A DNA stretch of 64,000 nt from Bacteroidales bacterium UBA5515 (GCA_002423895.1 DIOL01000012.1:61209-125208); one strand, 5' to 3'; shown: positions 36,229-45,399, counted from the first letter of the stretch. The notes: a model not told the origin generated them from the sequence alone. Translations and numbers: made by a program.

Positions 36229-39200
36229 ATGATCAACAATAAAAACACAAATCAAGCCTTTTGGGCAGCGTACTCAAATGTTGCAGCTTACAATGTTGCT
36301 ATAATTATAGCACATATTAATTCAAAAATAGAAAACAAAACAAAAGAGGCTGATGAAGAAAGTTTAGGAAAAATAGAAGACTTGTTTGATATGGTTTGTG
36401 TTGACAATCCAAATAACAAAAAGAAAATTGATTTTTTATATAAATATATGCCATTTATCTGGTTATTTGTTGATTATATTTATAATCAGGATAAAACAAG
36501 TAATGGGATACCTTTTTTTGAGAAAAGGATAATAAATAATAATGATAAAAATGATGTTGAATCAAGAGAAGTTACTCTAACTGAACAAATAGAAATAATA
36601 AAAGAGTTATTTCAATTACTATTGGACATACGAAACAATCAAAGTCATTTTGTCGGTTCTAATTATTTTGTAAATGATAGCATGTTTCGTGCATTAGAAT
36701 ATTGTTTTGACGTTTCGTTAAGAACAACAATAACGAGATTTTGGGATGATGCAAAAGATGCAAACAATAAACTTGAACACTTGAAAAGGCATGATAATAA
36801 AGGGAAAATAAAAAAGGAATTTATATACAAGTTCAAAAACATAGGAGTTGATAAAAACAACTTCACTACAAACGGATTAGCCTTTTTCCTATGTTTATTT
36901 TTGGATAAAAGAATGTCAAAGTTGATGTTAGACCAAATATCAGGGTTTAAACGAAATGATTCAAAAGAATACAGAGCTACTATTAATGTTTTTACAATTG
37001 ATAGAATAAGATTACCAAAAGAAAAGATTGAAAGTGTTTTTTCTTTAGATTCTTTAGGGCTTGATATTATTAACGAACTACAAAAATGCCCAAAAGAATT
37101 ATATGATTTATTATCGCAAGAAGATAGAAATAAGTTTGTTTTAATAGATGAAGAGACAGAAGATGAAACCATTTTAAAAAGAAGTCAGAACAGGTTTTCT
37201 TATTTTGTCATGCGATATTTCGATGAAAAAGAAATATTTAAAAACATTAGATTTCATATTGATTTAGGACTTTATAATAAAGACTGTTATGAAAAAACAT
37301 TAAAAGACGGAAGCAAATTAGAAGATAGGTTTATTTCAAAAAGGCTAAAGGGTTTTGGACGTATTCAAGAAATGAATACAGAGTTTGAAAAACACAAAAA
37401 AGAATATCCTGATTTTTATGTTCAAGACAAGAACGAGAAGAATTATCAAATTCCAAATAGAATGCCGACATTTCCTCACTATCATTATGCAAATGAGGAA
37501 AAGACACTTATTGGTTTAAAAATAAAAGATAAAGTAGATTATAAATATTCTGATATAGAAAGAAATAATTTTATTCTGGAGAAACCCGATGCATATATTA
37601 GCACATACGAATTCCCTGCAATGTATTTTTGCGAATATTTAAAAGGAAATCCTGAACAAGTACTAATTGATACTTATAATACAATTATTGATTTCTTAAA
37701 GAAGATTGCATCAAATGATAATTCAATAGAAATATTCAGAGATGAGATAACAGGAAAAACAGAAGATGAGATAAAAGAATTATTTAAAAATGAATTTAAG
37801 CTTGATATTAATGATATTCCAAAGGAATTAAAAGTTTATATCTCTACTAAACCAGCCAAATCAAAAAATACTTATCAAGAATATCTAAAACAAAAAATGG
37901 ATACGATGTTGGAGGAAGCAAAAAAGGAATATGGCTGGATTATAGATAAAGAAAATCGAATTAAAGAAAGAAGAATTAAAGCAGGAAAGAAGAATTATGA
38001 GAAGATAAATATTGGAGATATTGCTCTGAAGCTTGTTAAAGATATTATTTATTTAACACCAATTAGCTCAAAAAATAATGGTAAAGATGGAATAACTTCT
38101 CCTAATTATAATAGACTTCAAGAGCATTTTGCCCTATGGGTTGAAAAGGAAAGAAGATTTAAGGCTATAGAGATACTTAATGCTTTTAAAATATTCGATA
38201 AGCATCCATTTTTAAATAAGCTGGGGAAAATAGAAGATATATCATCTATTGTTATCCTGTATAAAGCGTATATGCTTTCAAAAATAAATTATTTAAATGA
38301 GAAGGCTGTAAAAGGGAAATACGGAATAGATATTCTTTCTAATGATAAGGAGAATAAAAAGGCTTTAGACTATGAAACATACAGTATTGATTTGGCGAAG
38401 AAGTTATTAGAATTACCTATTAACTTACCGAGAAATATGTTCTATGAGGAGATAGTAAAATCAAAAGAATTAGAAACATTAAGAAGATATATTTATGGGA
38501 AAAGAGCAAATGTAAGTTATTTGATAAAACTCTATTTAAATGAAAAATTGAAAGATGATAGTCAAGAATTCTATAAATATGATAGGATGTATAAGTTTTT
38601 CAAAGAAGGACGAAATAATAAAAATGTATATCATGAATTAAATAGATTTGATGAAAAAGTATCGGAAATAAAAGAACAAATAAAGAATAATCAAGATAAT
38701 CCAAACTATAAATTCTATAAACAATTCACTGAAAATGAAAAACAACTAAGATTACTTCAAACCCAAGATGTATTACTCTTTTTAATGGCTAAAAGTATTT
38801 TATTCAATGAAGTGGAAACAAAATTTATTGATAAAACTATTCAATCAGAATCAATTCTTTTAAAAAACATCGGTATTGGAGGAAAAAGTGTATTAGAGGA
38901 AAAAACAAAAGTTAACCTATCATTATCGGTAGCTGATTATTATTTATTTATTGAAGACACATTGAAAATAAAAAATTATGGAGATTTCAAATATTTCTGT
39001 TTTGATAAAAGGGTCTCAAATTACCTTGAATGCCTTTTAAAAACATTTAATGATAATCAATATAAAAAAGGGGGAAATCCTTATAAAATCAAAAGACAGG
39101 AGATTGAAAAAGAACTTGAAAATTACGAAACGTATAGGATAGCTGCGTTTGAGAAAATACTGGAGTTTGAAAGAATATTTTTTCAAAATTATTATACAAA

Positions 39201-39465
39201 AGAGGAGTTTGAAAGTATAAATAATGGTACTCACTTTAGTTTTGAAAAAATCATAAAGGAATTTATTGAAAAAACAAATGCAGAATATGAAATATGTAAA
39301 TTAATAAAATCAACTCGAAATGCTTTTTCTCATAGTCAATACCCTATGCAAGATAATTGGTTAAGAAATAGAATAGACGAAAAAAATAAAAGCAATATGT
39401 TAGATATTATTTATAATGATTTTTCTGAATCTATAGAAAGTTGTAAAAAATTAATTGTCAATTAG
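36229..39465 (+). CDS. cas13b: Cas13b, RNA-guided RNase of type VI-B CRISPR
   Basis: This RNA-guided effector cuts target RNA and then collateral RNA through two HEPN domains. The 1078 residues (Cas13b proteins are about 1050-1230) carry one RX4H motif near each end, as in Cas13b: RNNQSH (Arg135-His140) and RNAFSH (Arg1030-His1035). The interior is Lys/Asn/Ile-rich and helical, as expected for the crRNA-binding and lid parts. The 36-nt repeats downstream, with a 3' end GGTAATTACAGC, resemble known Cas13b repeats. No csx27, csx28, cas1 or cas2 is in the window. Base composition is at least as A+T-rich as its neighbours. Confidence 0.95.
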   Translation: MINNKNTNQAFWAAYSNVAAYNVAIIIAHINSKIENKTKEADEESLGKIEDLFDMVCVDNPNNKKKIDFLYKYMPFIWLFVDYIYNQDKTSNGIPFFEKRIINNNDKNDVESREVTLTEQIEIIKELFQLLLDIRNNQSHFVGSNYFVNDSMFRALEYCFDVSLRTTITRFWDDAKDANNKLEHLKRHDNKGKIKKEFIYKFKNIGVDKNNFTTNGLAFFLCLFLDKRMSKLMLDQISGFKRNDSKEYRATINVFTIDRIRLPKEKIESVFSLDSLGLDIINELQKCPKELYDLLSQEDRNKFVLIDEETEDETILKRSQNRFSYFVMRYFDEKEIFKNIRFHIDLGLYNKDCYEKTLKDGSKLEDRFISKRLKGFGRIQEMNTEFEKHKKEYPDFYVQDKNEKNYQIPNRMPTFPHYHYANEEKTLIGLKIKDKVDYKYSDIERNNFILEKPDAYISTYEFPAMYFCEYLKGNPEQVLIDTYNTIIDFLKKIASNDNSIEIFRDEITGKTEDEIKELFKNEFKLDINDIPKELKVYISTKPAKSKNTYQEYLKQKMDTMLEEAKKEYGWIIDKENRIKERRIKAGKKNYEKINIGDIALKLVKDIIYLTPISSKNNGKDGITSPNYNRLQEHFALWVEKERRFKAIEILNAFKIFDKHPFLNKLGKIEDISSIVILYKAYMLSKINYLNEKAVKGKYGIDILSNDKENKKALDYETYSIDLAKKLLELPINLPRNMFYEEIVKSKELETLRRYIYGKRANVSYLIKLYLNEKLKDDSQEFYKYDRMYKFFKEGRNNKNVYHELNRFDEKVSEIKEQIKNNQDNPNYKFYKQFTENEKQLRLLQTQDVLLFLMAKSILFNEVETKFIDKTIQSESILLKNIGIGGKSVLEEKTKVNLSLSVADYYLFIEDTLKIKNYGDFKYFCFDKRVSNYLECLLKTFNDNQYKKGGNPYKIKRQEIEKELENYETYRIAAFEKILEFERIFFQNYYTKEEFESINNGTHFSFEKIIKEFIEKTNAEYEICKLIKSTRNAFSHSQYPMQDNWLRNRIDEKNKSNMLDIIYNDFSESIESCKKLIVN

Positions 39466-39487
39466 AATACCTAATTGATAAATCACA
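39466..39487. other. 22-bp gap between cas13b stop and first repeat
   Basis: Only 22 bp separate the stop codon from the first repeat. There is no room for a normal leader and no terminator, so the array is most simply read from the cas13b transcript. Confidence 0.75.
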
Positions 39488-39985
39488 GTTGTTGAAGCCT
39501 TTATTTTGAAAGGTAATTACAGCGAAGCTTTTTTTCCATGTAATTATACTGTGGCTGTTGAAGCCTTTATTTTGAAAGGTAATTACAGCTGTAATGATTC
39601 GATTTTTTCTTCTGTAAATGCTGTTGAAGCCTTTATTTTGAAAGGTAATTACAGCAATCTCGTAATGCTTATCCTTGAGCCATGAGCTGTTGAAGCCTTT
39701 ATTTTGAAAGGTAATTACAGCTACTGGCTCAATTGTACGTTTTTTTTCATTGCTGTTGAAGCCTTTATTTTGAAAGGTTATTACAGCTACTTGGGCTTTC
39801 TTCTCGAATTAGCACATGCTGTTGAAGCCTTTATTTTGAAAGGTAATTACAGCGGTTTTCAAATTGGTCTTGAGAAGTAACTTGCTGTTGAAGCCTTTAT
39901 TTTGAAAGTTAATTACAGCGATATTTCTACGGTTAAATCAAATTTCATAGCTGTTGAAGCCTTTATTTTGAAAGGTAATTACAGC
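39488..39985 (+). CRISPR. Type VI-B CRISPR array: 8 repeats of 36 bp, 7 spacers of 30 bp
   Basis: Repeats start at 39488, 39554, 39620, 39686, 39752, 39818, 39884 and 39950; every spacer is exactly 30 bp (66-bp period). The consensus begins GCTGTTGAAGCC, has TTTATTTTGAAA in the middle and ends GGTAATTACAGC, with 5-bp inverted ends GCTGT/ACAGC. Repeat 1 has T for C at position 2. Repeats 5 and 7 each have one change near the GGTAATT part. Repeats 2, 3, 4, 6 and 8 are identical. By comparison with known Cas13b repeats (ending ACAAC) the array reads on the plus strand, the same as cas13b, giving crRNAs with the spacer 5' and the repeat 3'. Confidence 0.98.
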
Positions 39986-40157
39986 TAGAATAGAAAAGGG
40001 AACTACAACTAATTTAGTTTCTGATGTTGCAATTGTTTATTGCCAATCAACAGATAAAGGAAAAGGGCTGTAGTGTATAAGAATTGAAGTTAATGATATA
40101 AGTCGTTACGAAACATTGATTATTAAAAACAGTTTAGCAAAAAGACAAAAGAAGTAA
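39972..40157 (+). pseudogene. Possible remnant of a broken reading frame
   Basis: One frame runs from inside the last CRISPR repeat, through protein-like sequence (GTTTNLVSDVAIVYCQSTDK), to a TAG at 40069-40071. It then continues in the same frame (IRIEVNDISRYETLIIKNS ... KRQKK) to a TAA at 40155-40157. A single in-frame stop inside otherwise protein-like codons suggests the 3' end of a decayed gene. I do not recognise the family, and chance cannot be excluded in such A+T-rich DNA. Confidence 0.3.
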
Positions 40158-40628
40158 GAATAGGAGAATAAATGAATGATAGAAAGTATATATCTCACAC
40201 TACGAAATTAGTAAAATCAAGAAGGATACCTTATAAATTTAGATTTAGACTTCTTGTTTTTAGATGTAGACTTCTTTATTTTGAATTTAGACTTCTTGTT
40301 TATAATTAAAAAAGCGGCTTTTCTAACCCAAAAAAGCCGCTTTTTTGACCCCAAAAAGCCACTTTTTCAGTACTAAAAAGCGGCTTTTTTAGGTATAATA
40401 ACTTCTTCTAATTTCAAAAACAAGAAGTCTAAATTCAAAATAACTTCCTCTAACTTGTAAAACAATTGACGTTTTACTTAGTTTTAGTTCAAAAATTCAA
40501 CATAGAAAAAGTATACGTTAAAGTCTTATGACTATTCTCTAAAAGATTTATATCTTATACAAAGGATAAATAATGCATATTTGTAAATAATAAAGATGAT
40601 TCGAGAATATTAAAGAATGGCTATGATA
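39986..40628. other. 643-bp intergenic region after the CRISPR array
   Basis: It holds a possible broken gene fragment (39972-40157), a short open frame from ATG 40172, the symmetric phased-word element at 40242-40455, and about 170 bp (40456-40628) of A+T-rich sequence in which I see nothing. Confidence 0.65.
40242..40455. repeat. Symmetric 3+4+3 phased-word element
   Basis: Left part: three TAGACTTCTT-containing words with AGAC at 40247, 40268 and 40289 (21-bp steps). Middle: four odd palindromes AAAAGCSGCTTTT (the third is AAAGCCACTTT) centred at 40316, 40338, 40360 and 40382 (exactly 22-bp steps). Right part: three words with TCTAA at 40407, 40428 and 40449 (21-bp steps), the reverse complement of the left TTAGA. 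A perfect 19-bp inverted pair, GAATTTAGACTTCTTGTTT (40283-40301) and its complement (40418-40436), frames the middle. Confidence 0.9.
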
Positions 40629-41441
40629 TTATTTTAGGATAAATTCAACTAAATTATTCTTTAGCCTGCTCCCTCCTATTCTAAAATGTTTTGAATTTAG
40701 GTTTTCTTCTCCTAAATAATGAGAAAAAAGTATATAATAATCTAATGCTTGTTCTGCAGATGAAATGCCTCCTGCTGCTTTAATTGATTTAAGTACTCCT
40801 GTTTTTTTGTAATAATCTTTTATTGCCATAAGCATAACAGCAAAAGAATACACATCGGCTCCTTTATCAATTTTTCCTGTTGACGTTTTAATAAAATCGG
40901 CTCCAGCTTCAAGATTAATCAGACTTGCTTTGTATATATTTTCATAAGTTTCCAACTCCCCTATTTCTAAAATTACTTTCAAAATTTTATCTCCACAAAT
41001 CTCTTTTGACAGGAATGTTTCTCGTGAAACCTCTTCAAAATTTCCTTCCAAAAACAATCCTCTATTCATTACTATATCTACTTCTTGAGCATTGTTGTCA
41101 ACAGCAAATTTTATTTCATTTAATTTTATTTCAATGGGATTTTGTCCTGAAGGGAAATAACCTCCAACTACAACTTTCTTTATTTCTTTATCCAATAAAT
41201 TTTCATTCAAAACTCCTAAAAAATTGGGGTAAACACAAATTCCTGCAACCTTTACTGATTCCAATTCTTTTATTTTTGAGTCTTCAATCAACTTCTTAAT
41301 TTTTTCTTCATTATCTGTTGATGAAAGTGAGGTAAGATCTAAACATTGAAGGCATTTAATGGCTGCCTCCCTCCTATTTATTGATAATCTTCCTTTGAGA
41401 AGAATTTCAGCAATAATAGCTTTATTTAATATTGTACTCAT
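40629..41441 (-). CDS. deoC: Deoxyribose-phosphate aldolase
   Basis: This enzyme splits 2-deoxyribose 5-phosphate into glyceraldehyde 3-phosphate and acetaldehyde. The 270-residue TIM barrel shows VDIVMNRG (Asp122), KVILEIGEL, the Schiff-base Lys185 in ADFIKTSTGK and the second lysine in IKAAGGI. It overlaps the preceding iron-sulfur gene by one base, which suggests translational coupling. Together with rpiB it points to deoxynucleoside and pentose use. Confidence 0.94.
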   Translation of the reverse strand: MSTILNKAIIAEILLKGRLSINRREAAIKCLQCLDLTSLSSTDNEEKIKKLIEDSKIKELESVKVAGICVYPNFLGVLNENLLDKEIKKVVVGGYFPSGQNPIEIKLNEIKFAVDNNAQEVDIVMNRGLFLEGNFEEVSRETFLSKEICGDKILKVILEIGELETYENIYKASLINLEAGADFIKTSTGKIDKGADVYSFAVMLMAIKDYYKKTGVLKSIKAAGGISSAEQALDYYILFSHYLGEENLNSKHFRIGGSRLKNNLVEFILK

Positions 41442-42589
41442 TATTGATTTTTGGATTTTGAAAAGCTTATTTTAGCAAATTTAGGAATTGGTCTTTTTAC
41501 AGTTATTTTTCTTTTCACATAGAGTTTCATCAGAAATTCTTTTCTCCATGCTGCCCTATTTAATTTTTTTCTGCTAATAAGATTTTTCTTTAAAATATTA
41601 ATTCTATATCTGTCTGGAAGGTCAATATTTTTATTTTCATAAAACATATTCCTATTAGCTATTATTAAATCTGTAATTGGAATATTCATTGGGCAAACTT
41701 TAGCACAATTACCACAAAGAATACAATTAAAGCTTAAATGTTTGTAGCCATCAATTGTTTCTAAAAATGGTAAAACTACATTTGCAATTGGTCCTGTGAA
41801 AACATTATTATAAGGCATATCCCCTATCAAGGAATAAATTGGACAAACCTTTTTACATGCATCACAATTTATACAAGTTAATGCTTTTCTATGTTCTTTT
41901 GACTCTAAAAGATTTGTTCTTCCATTGTCTATAATGAAAAGTTCAACATTGTTTTCATCATTTTCTTTTACTGAATAAAATGCTGTTAAAGGAAGGTATT
42001 CTTCCCTATTCTTATTTATTGAATATAGCTTTGATAAAAGTTCAACATCTTCAATATTCTTTAAAACATTATTTACTGGAAGAACAAAAATTTTCATCTT
42101 TGCTGAAAGAACTTGTTCCATTTCAATTGCAGAATTGAAAACCAAATATAAACTTCCTGTTTGTGAAATTGCATAATTGGGTTCAAAGATTACACAATTA
42201 TTTGATTGAAGATTGATTTGAATTTCTTCGTTTTTTAAAATTTTCAACAGACCTAACTCTTCAATAAATCTACTTTCGAAAAGATTTACCTCCTTAATTT
42301 TTTTCTCAATCAATATTTTTATTATATCCTCCGAAAGAGAATCATAATCTAAAGCCCAATTTACTTTGGCTCCATTTTCATTGAATTTCTTTTCAAATGA
42401 AATCAATAATTCATCAATATGATTGATGTTTTTTTGTCTTAAATTGGCAGCAATCTTTCTTGCATAAGAATAATTTTGAAAAGTTTTTAGAGTAATATCA
42501 TCAATATCAAATTCAATATTGACATCTTTTGCGTTCTCAATAGATTTTTTACAATCGGCAATAAAAAACTTATACTCTGCTGTATTCAT
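41441..42589 (-). CDS. LutB/LldF-like iron-sulfur protein with LUD domain
   Basis: The 382-residue protein has an N-terminal LUD-type domain (about 1-220, with FEPNYAISQTGSLYLVF) and two 4Fe-4S sites, CINCDACKKVCP and CILCGNCAKVCP (about 228-290), then a basic C-terminus. In other bacteria LutB works with LutA and LutC to oxidise L-lactate; those partners are not here, and in many Bacteroidales this protein sits alone with rpiB and deoC-type genes. A redox role is likely, but lactate as substrate is not shown. It is shorter than typical LutB (about 450-480 residues). Confidence 0.82.
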   Translation of the reverse strand: MNTAEYKFFIADCKKSIENAKDVNIEFDIDDITLKTFQNYSYARKIAANLRQKNINHIDELLISFEKKFNENGAKVNWALDYDSLSEDIIKILIEKKIKEVNLFESRFIEELGLLKILKNEEIQINLQSNNCVIFEPNYAISQTGSLYLVFNSAIEMEQVLSAKMKIFVLPVNNVLKNIEDVELLSKLYSINKNREEYLPLTAFYSVKENDENNVELFIIDNGRTNLLESKEHRKALTCINCDACKKVCPIYSLIGDMPYNNVFTGPIANVVLPFLETIDGYKHLSFNCILCGNCAKVCPMNIPITDLIIANRNMFYENKNIDLPDRYRINILKKNLISRKKLNRAAWRKEFLMKLYVKRKITVKRPIPKFAKISFSKSKNQ

Positions 42590-42602
42590 TAATTAGTTAC
42601 TA

Positions 42603-43055
42603 TTACTTTAGTAGTTGTGATATTTTTTCAACTCTTCTTTGATGTCTTCCTCCTTCGTATGGAGTATTTAGAAATGTTTTTGCAATTTTTAAACCCTCTT
42701 CCCTACTTATAAATCTTGCTGGTAATGAACAAACGTTTGCATCGTTGTGTTGTCTTGCTAATGATGCAAGTTCTTCTTGCCAACATAAAGCACATCTAAC
42801 TTTCAAATATTTATTTGCTGTCATCTGAACTCCATTTCCACTTCCACACATAATTAAACCTTTTTTATATACTCCATCATTAATATCTTTTGCAAGAGGA
42901 TGAATGAAATCAGGATAATCACAACTATCTAATGAATATGTTCCATAATCTTTAAACTGATAACCTAATTTAGAAAGTTCTTCTTTTAAGAATTCTTTTA
43001 GCTCAAAGCCTGCATGGTCGGAAGCAATAGGGATAATTTCTGAATTGTTTGTCAT
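42603..43055 (-). CDS. rpiB: Ribose-5-phosphate isomerase B
   Basis: This enzyme interconverts ribose 5-phosphate and ribulose 5-phosphate. The 150-residue LacA/LacB-RpiB protein has IASDHAGFELKEFL near the start and the active-site loop CGSGNGVQMTANK. It is first in a minus-strand run with the LutB-like gene (13-bp gap) and deoC, linking deoxyribose breakdown with the pentose phosphate pathway, to which rpe at 13349 also belongs. Confidence 0.95.
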   Translation of the reverse strand: MTNNSEIIPIASDHAGFELKEFLKEELSKLGYQFKDYGTYSLDSCDYPDFIHPLAKDINDGVYKKGLIMCGSGNGVQMTANKYLKVRCALCWQEELASLARQHNDANVCSLPARFISREEGLKIAKTFLNTPYEGGRHQRRVEKISQLLK

Positions 43056-43551
43056 ATGTTGATAACTTTTAAATTGTTTAAATACTCTATTTTACTCTTA
43101 ATTCTTTGATTTTAAAATCAAAATACACTTAGCAAAAATACTAATTATTTTGCAACTGTTTATTTTTCAAATGACAAAATTATTACACATAATTGTTAGT
43201 ATCTGATTATTTTTTGTTGAAAATTTGTTTATCAATTTTATATGATATAATTTTGTTGACAAATTGGGGGTTTATTAAGAAGTTTTCAAATGATTTATCT
43301 ACATAAATAGTAAGAATTAATCTTATTTTTTACCAACAATAATTTTAAAATTAAACTTGTTAATAACCAATTTACAGTATTAATTTATAACTAATTAGAA
43401 TGTAATATCTTTTTCATAACTTGTTTAGTAAATCACTTATTTGAATAATGCAAAAAAATAAAATACATTTTTTCAACCAAACTAACAAGGTATAATTATA
43501 ATAATATTTATAATAAAAAAGAGGTATTAATATATTAAAGCGAAAGAGAAA
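43056..43551. other. 496-bp intergenic region between divergent rpiB and nadA
   Basis: No gene is visible. A perfect 18-bp palindrome TTTGATTTTAAAATCAAA lies at 43105-43122, about 50 bp before rpiB, and could be an operator. A minus-strand TATTTTTG at 43140-43133 could be the rpiB -7 box. The part 43200-43540 is simple A+T-rich sequence with no structure I can name. Confidence 0.5.
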
Positions 43552-44499
43552 ATGACCACAAAAGAAAAAATTGAAAGAATATTAAAGTTAAAGGAAGAAA
43601 AGAATGCAGTAATACTTGCTCATTTTTATCAAATACCAGAAATACAAGATATTGCAGATTTTATAGGTGATAGTTTAAATTTAGCCAATAAAGCAAAAGA
43701 CACTGAATCAGATTTAATTCTGTTTTGTGGTGTTCACTTTATGGGAGAAACTGCAAAAATTCTTAATCCAAAAAAGAAAGTTATTATTCCTGATATGAAT
43801 GCTGGTTGCTCATTAGCAGATTCTTGTCCTGAAGATGATTTTAAAAAATTCAAAGAACAAAATCCAGATCATATAGTTATTTCATATATTAACTGTAGTG
43901 CAAAGATAAAAACTTTATCTGACATAATTTGTACTTCAGGCAATGCTGTTCAAATTGTTAATTCATTACCTAAGGATCAAAAAATTATATTTGCTCCTGA
44001 TAAAAATTTAGGAGGATATATTAACAGAATAACTGGAAGAAATATGCTTCTTTGGAATGGAACATGTGAAGTACATGAGTTATTAACAGCTGAATTTACT
44101 TTAAAACAAAAATTAGAACATCCAGATGCTATATTAATTGCTCATCCTGAATGTAATGATGCTGTTTTAAAAATTGCTGATTATGTTGGTTCAACTTCTG
44201 CTATGATTAATTTTGTTAATAAAAGTGATAATAAAAAATTCTTAGTTGCCACTGAATCAGGCATTGTACATCAATTAAAGAAGGATAATCCAAATAAGGA
44301 ATTTATTGTTGTAACTCAAAATGAGACTTGTTCTTGTAATGATTGCCAATATATGAAACTAAATACTATTGATAAAGTTCTTGCATCATTGGAAGAAGAA
44401 AAATTTGAAATTCTTTTAGAAGACGATTTAATTGAAAGAGCAAAAAAACCAATTATTAAGATGCTTGACATTTCAAAAGAGTTAGGAATTATAAAATAA
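43552..44499 (+). CDS. nadA: Quinolinate synthase
   Basis: This 4Fe-4S enzyme joins iminoaspartate from NadB (nadB at 4165) with dihydroxyacetone phosphate to give quinolinate. The 315 residues have the three repeated-domain layout with the cluster cysteines in FCGVHFMGETAK, the Cys of TSGNA region (IICTSGNA) and CSCNDCQYMKLNT near the C-terminus, plus AHFYQIPEIQDIADFIGDS at the start. nadC is not in the window. It is not next to nadB, unlike in many genomes. Confidence 0.95.
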   Translation: MTTKEKIERILKLKEEKNAVILAHFYQIPEIQDIADFIGDSLNLANKAKDTESDLILFCGVHFMGETAKILNPKKKVIIPDMNAGCSLADSCPEDDFKKFKEQNPDHIVISYINCSAKIKTLSDIICTSGNAVQIVNSLPKDQKIIFAPDKNLGGYINRITGRNMLLWNGTCEVHELLTAEFTLKQKLEHPDAILIAHPECNDAVLKIADYVGSTSAMINFVNKSDNKKFLVATESGIVHQLKKDNPNKEFIVVTQNETCSCNDCQYMKLNTIDKVLASLEEEKFEILLEDDLIERAKKPIIKMLDISKELGIIK

Positions 44500-44783
44500 G
44501 TTAGTTTAGGTTTAAAAATAGAGATTTTGGTATAAAATGTTTGAAAAATAAAATACTCATTTTAACATTTGGAGTATAGTTCAAATATATTAAAAACAAA
44601 TAATTACTATTCTAATCAAGCTTATTTATTTCTTGTTTTTTAACATTGAGAATTAAATATTTTAGAAGACCTTGGCAATTGATAAGCTATAATTCTTAAT
44701 AATTCTTAATTTTCAAGGCTTAAACTTAGTAGAAAAATAAAAATTCAATTTTGATGATTTAAAATCTTCAAATAAAAATTAAA

Positions 44784-45395
44784 ATGAGAATTAAACTTTG
44801 CATAGTAATTTTATTTGTTACATTTTTTCAAAATTGTTTTTGCCAAAACTTTTCTAAGATTTTTCGGAATTTAGATTTTAAAGATAAGGTTTGGATAATT
44901 TCAAAATCCAATTCTTCATTTAAGGTTAAGAAAATTTCAAAGCATGTAACTGATCTAACTAATAAAATTTATAAGACTAATTTCTTCAATTCTGAGAATA
45001 AAGAACAAAAAATTGACGCTTTTAGACATATCTATTTGATGTATAAGCTTTCATCTCAATTAGGAGTAGAAAAAGCAAGAAGATATGGGAATATTTATGA
45101 GAGTTATAACAAGAATATATTCCATAAGATTCCTAATTCTGGATATGATAGAGCAGGAGAGTGGATGGATAAATTTAATAACGAAATAGGGATTTATCTA
45201 TATTTGAAAAATGGAGAAATTTCAGATGAAAATATAATTCAAGAGATTGGTTATCAAATAAAAAATGGTAATGCAAGGGAAATTAAAAAAGATAGTATTG
45301 GTAATAGTTTAAATGTTGATAATAAGATAATTGATAAAGAAATTTGGATTAAAAATTGGGTAAATGATAGAGTATTAATACAGTCTAATAATTAA
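44784..45395 (+). CDS. Secreted protein of unknown function with DAFRH motif
   Basis: The 203-residue product has an N-terminal signal peptide (hydrophobic core then NCFCQN at about 17-22). The most distinctive part is KIDAFRHIYLMYKLSSQLG followed by RRYGNIYESYN. It resembles a group of small uncharacterised domains that share an AFRHAYW-type helix, seen in exported proteins and some toxins. Whether it is an enzyme cannot be told. The next gene (M28 peptidase) starts 4 bp later, so the two are probably made together. Confidence 0.7.
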   Translation: MRIKLCIVILFVTFFQNCFCQNFSKIFRNLDFKDKVWIISKSNSSFKVKKISKHVTDLTNKIYKTNFFNSENKEQKIDAFRHIYLMYKLSSQLGVEKARRYGNIYESYNKNIFHKIPNSGYDRAGEWMDKFNNEIGIYLYLKNGEISDENIIQEIGYQIKNGNAREIKKDSIGNSLNVDNKIIDKEIWIKNWVNDRVLIQSNN

Positions 45396-45399
45396 GTAT

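Noticed and set aside
36663..37172. 169-codon minus-strand open frame inside cas13b
   Set aside because: It lies wholly within the cas13b frame and reads as low-complexity Ser/Phe/Leu sequence; not a csx gene.
40172..40309. 45-codon open frame starting ATG 40172
   Set aside because: Most of it is translation of the repeated TAGACTT words (RFRLL repeats), so it is probably not a gene.
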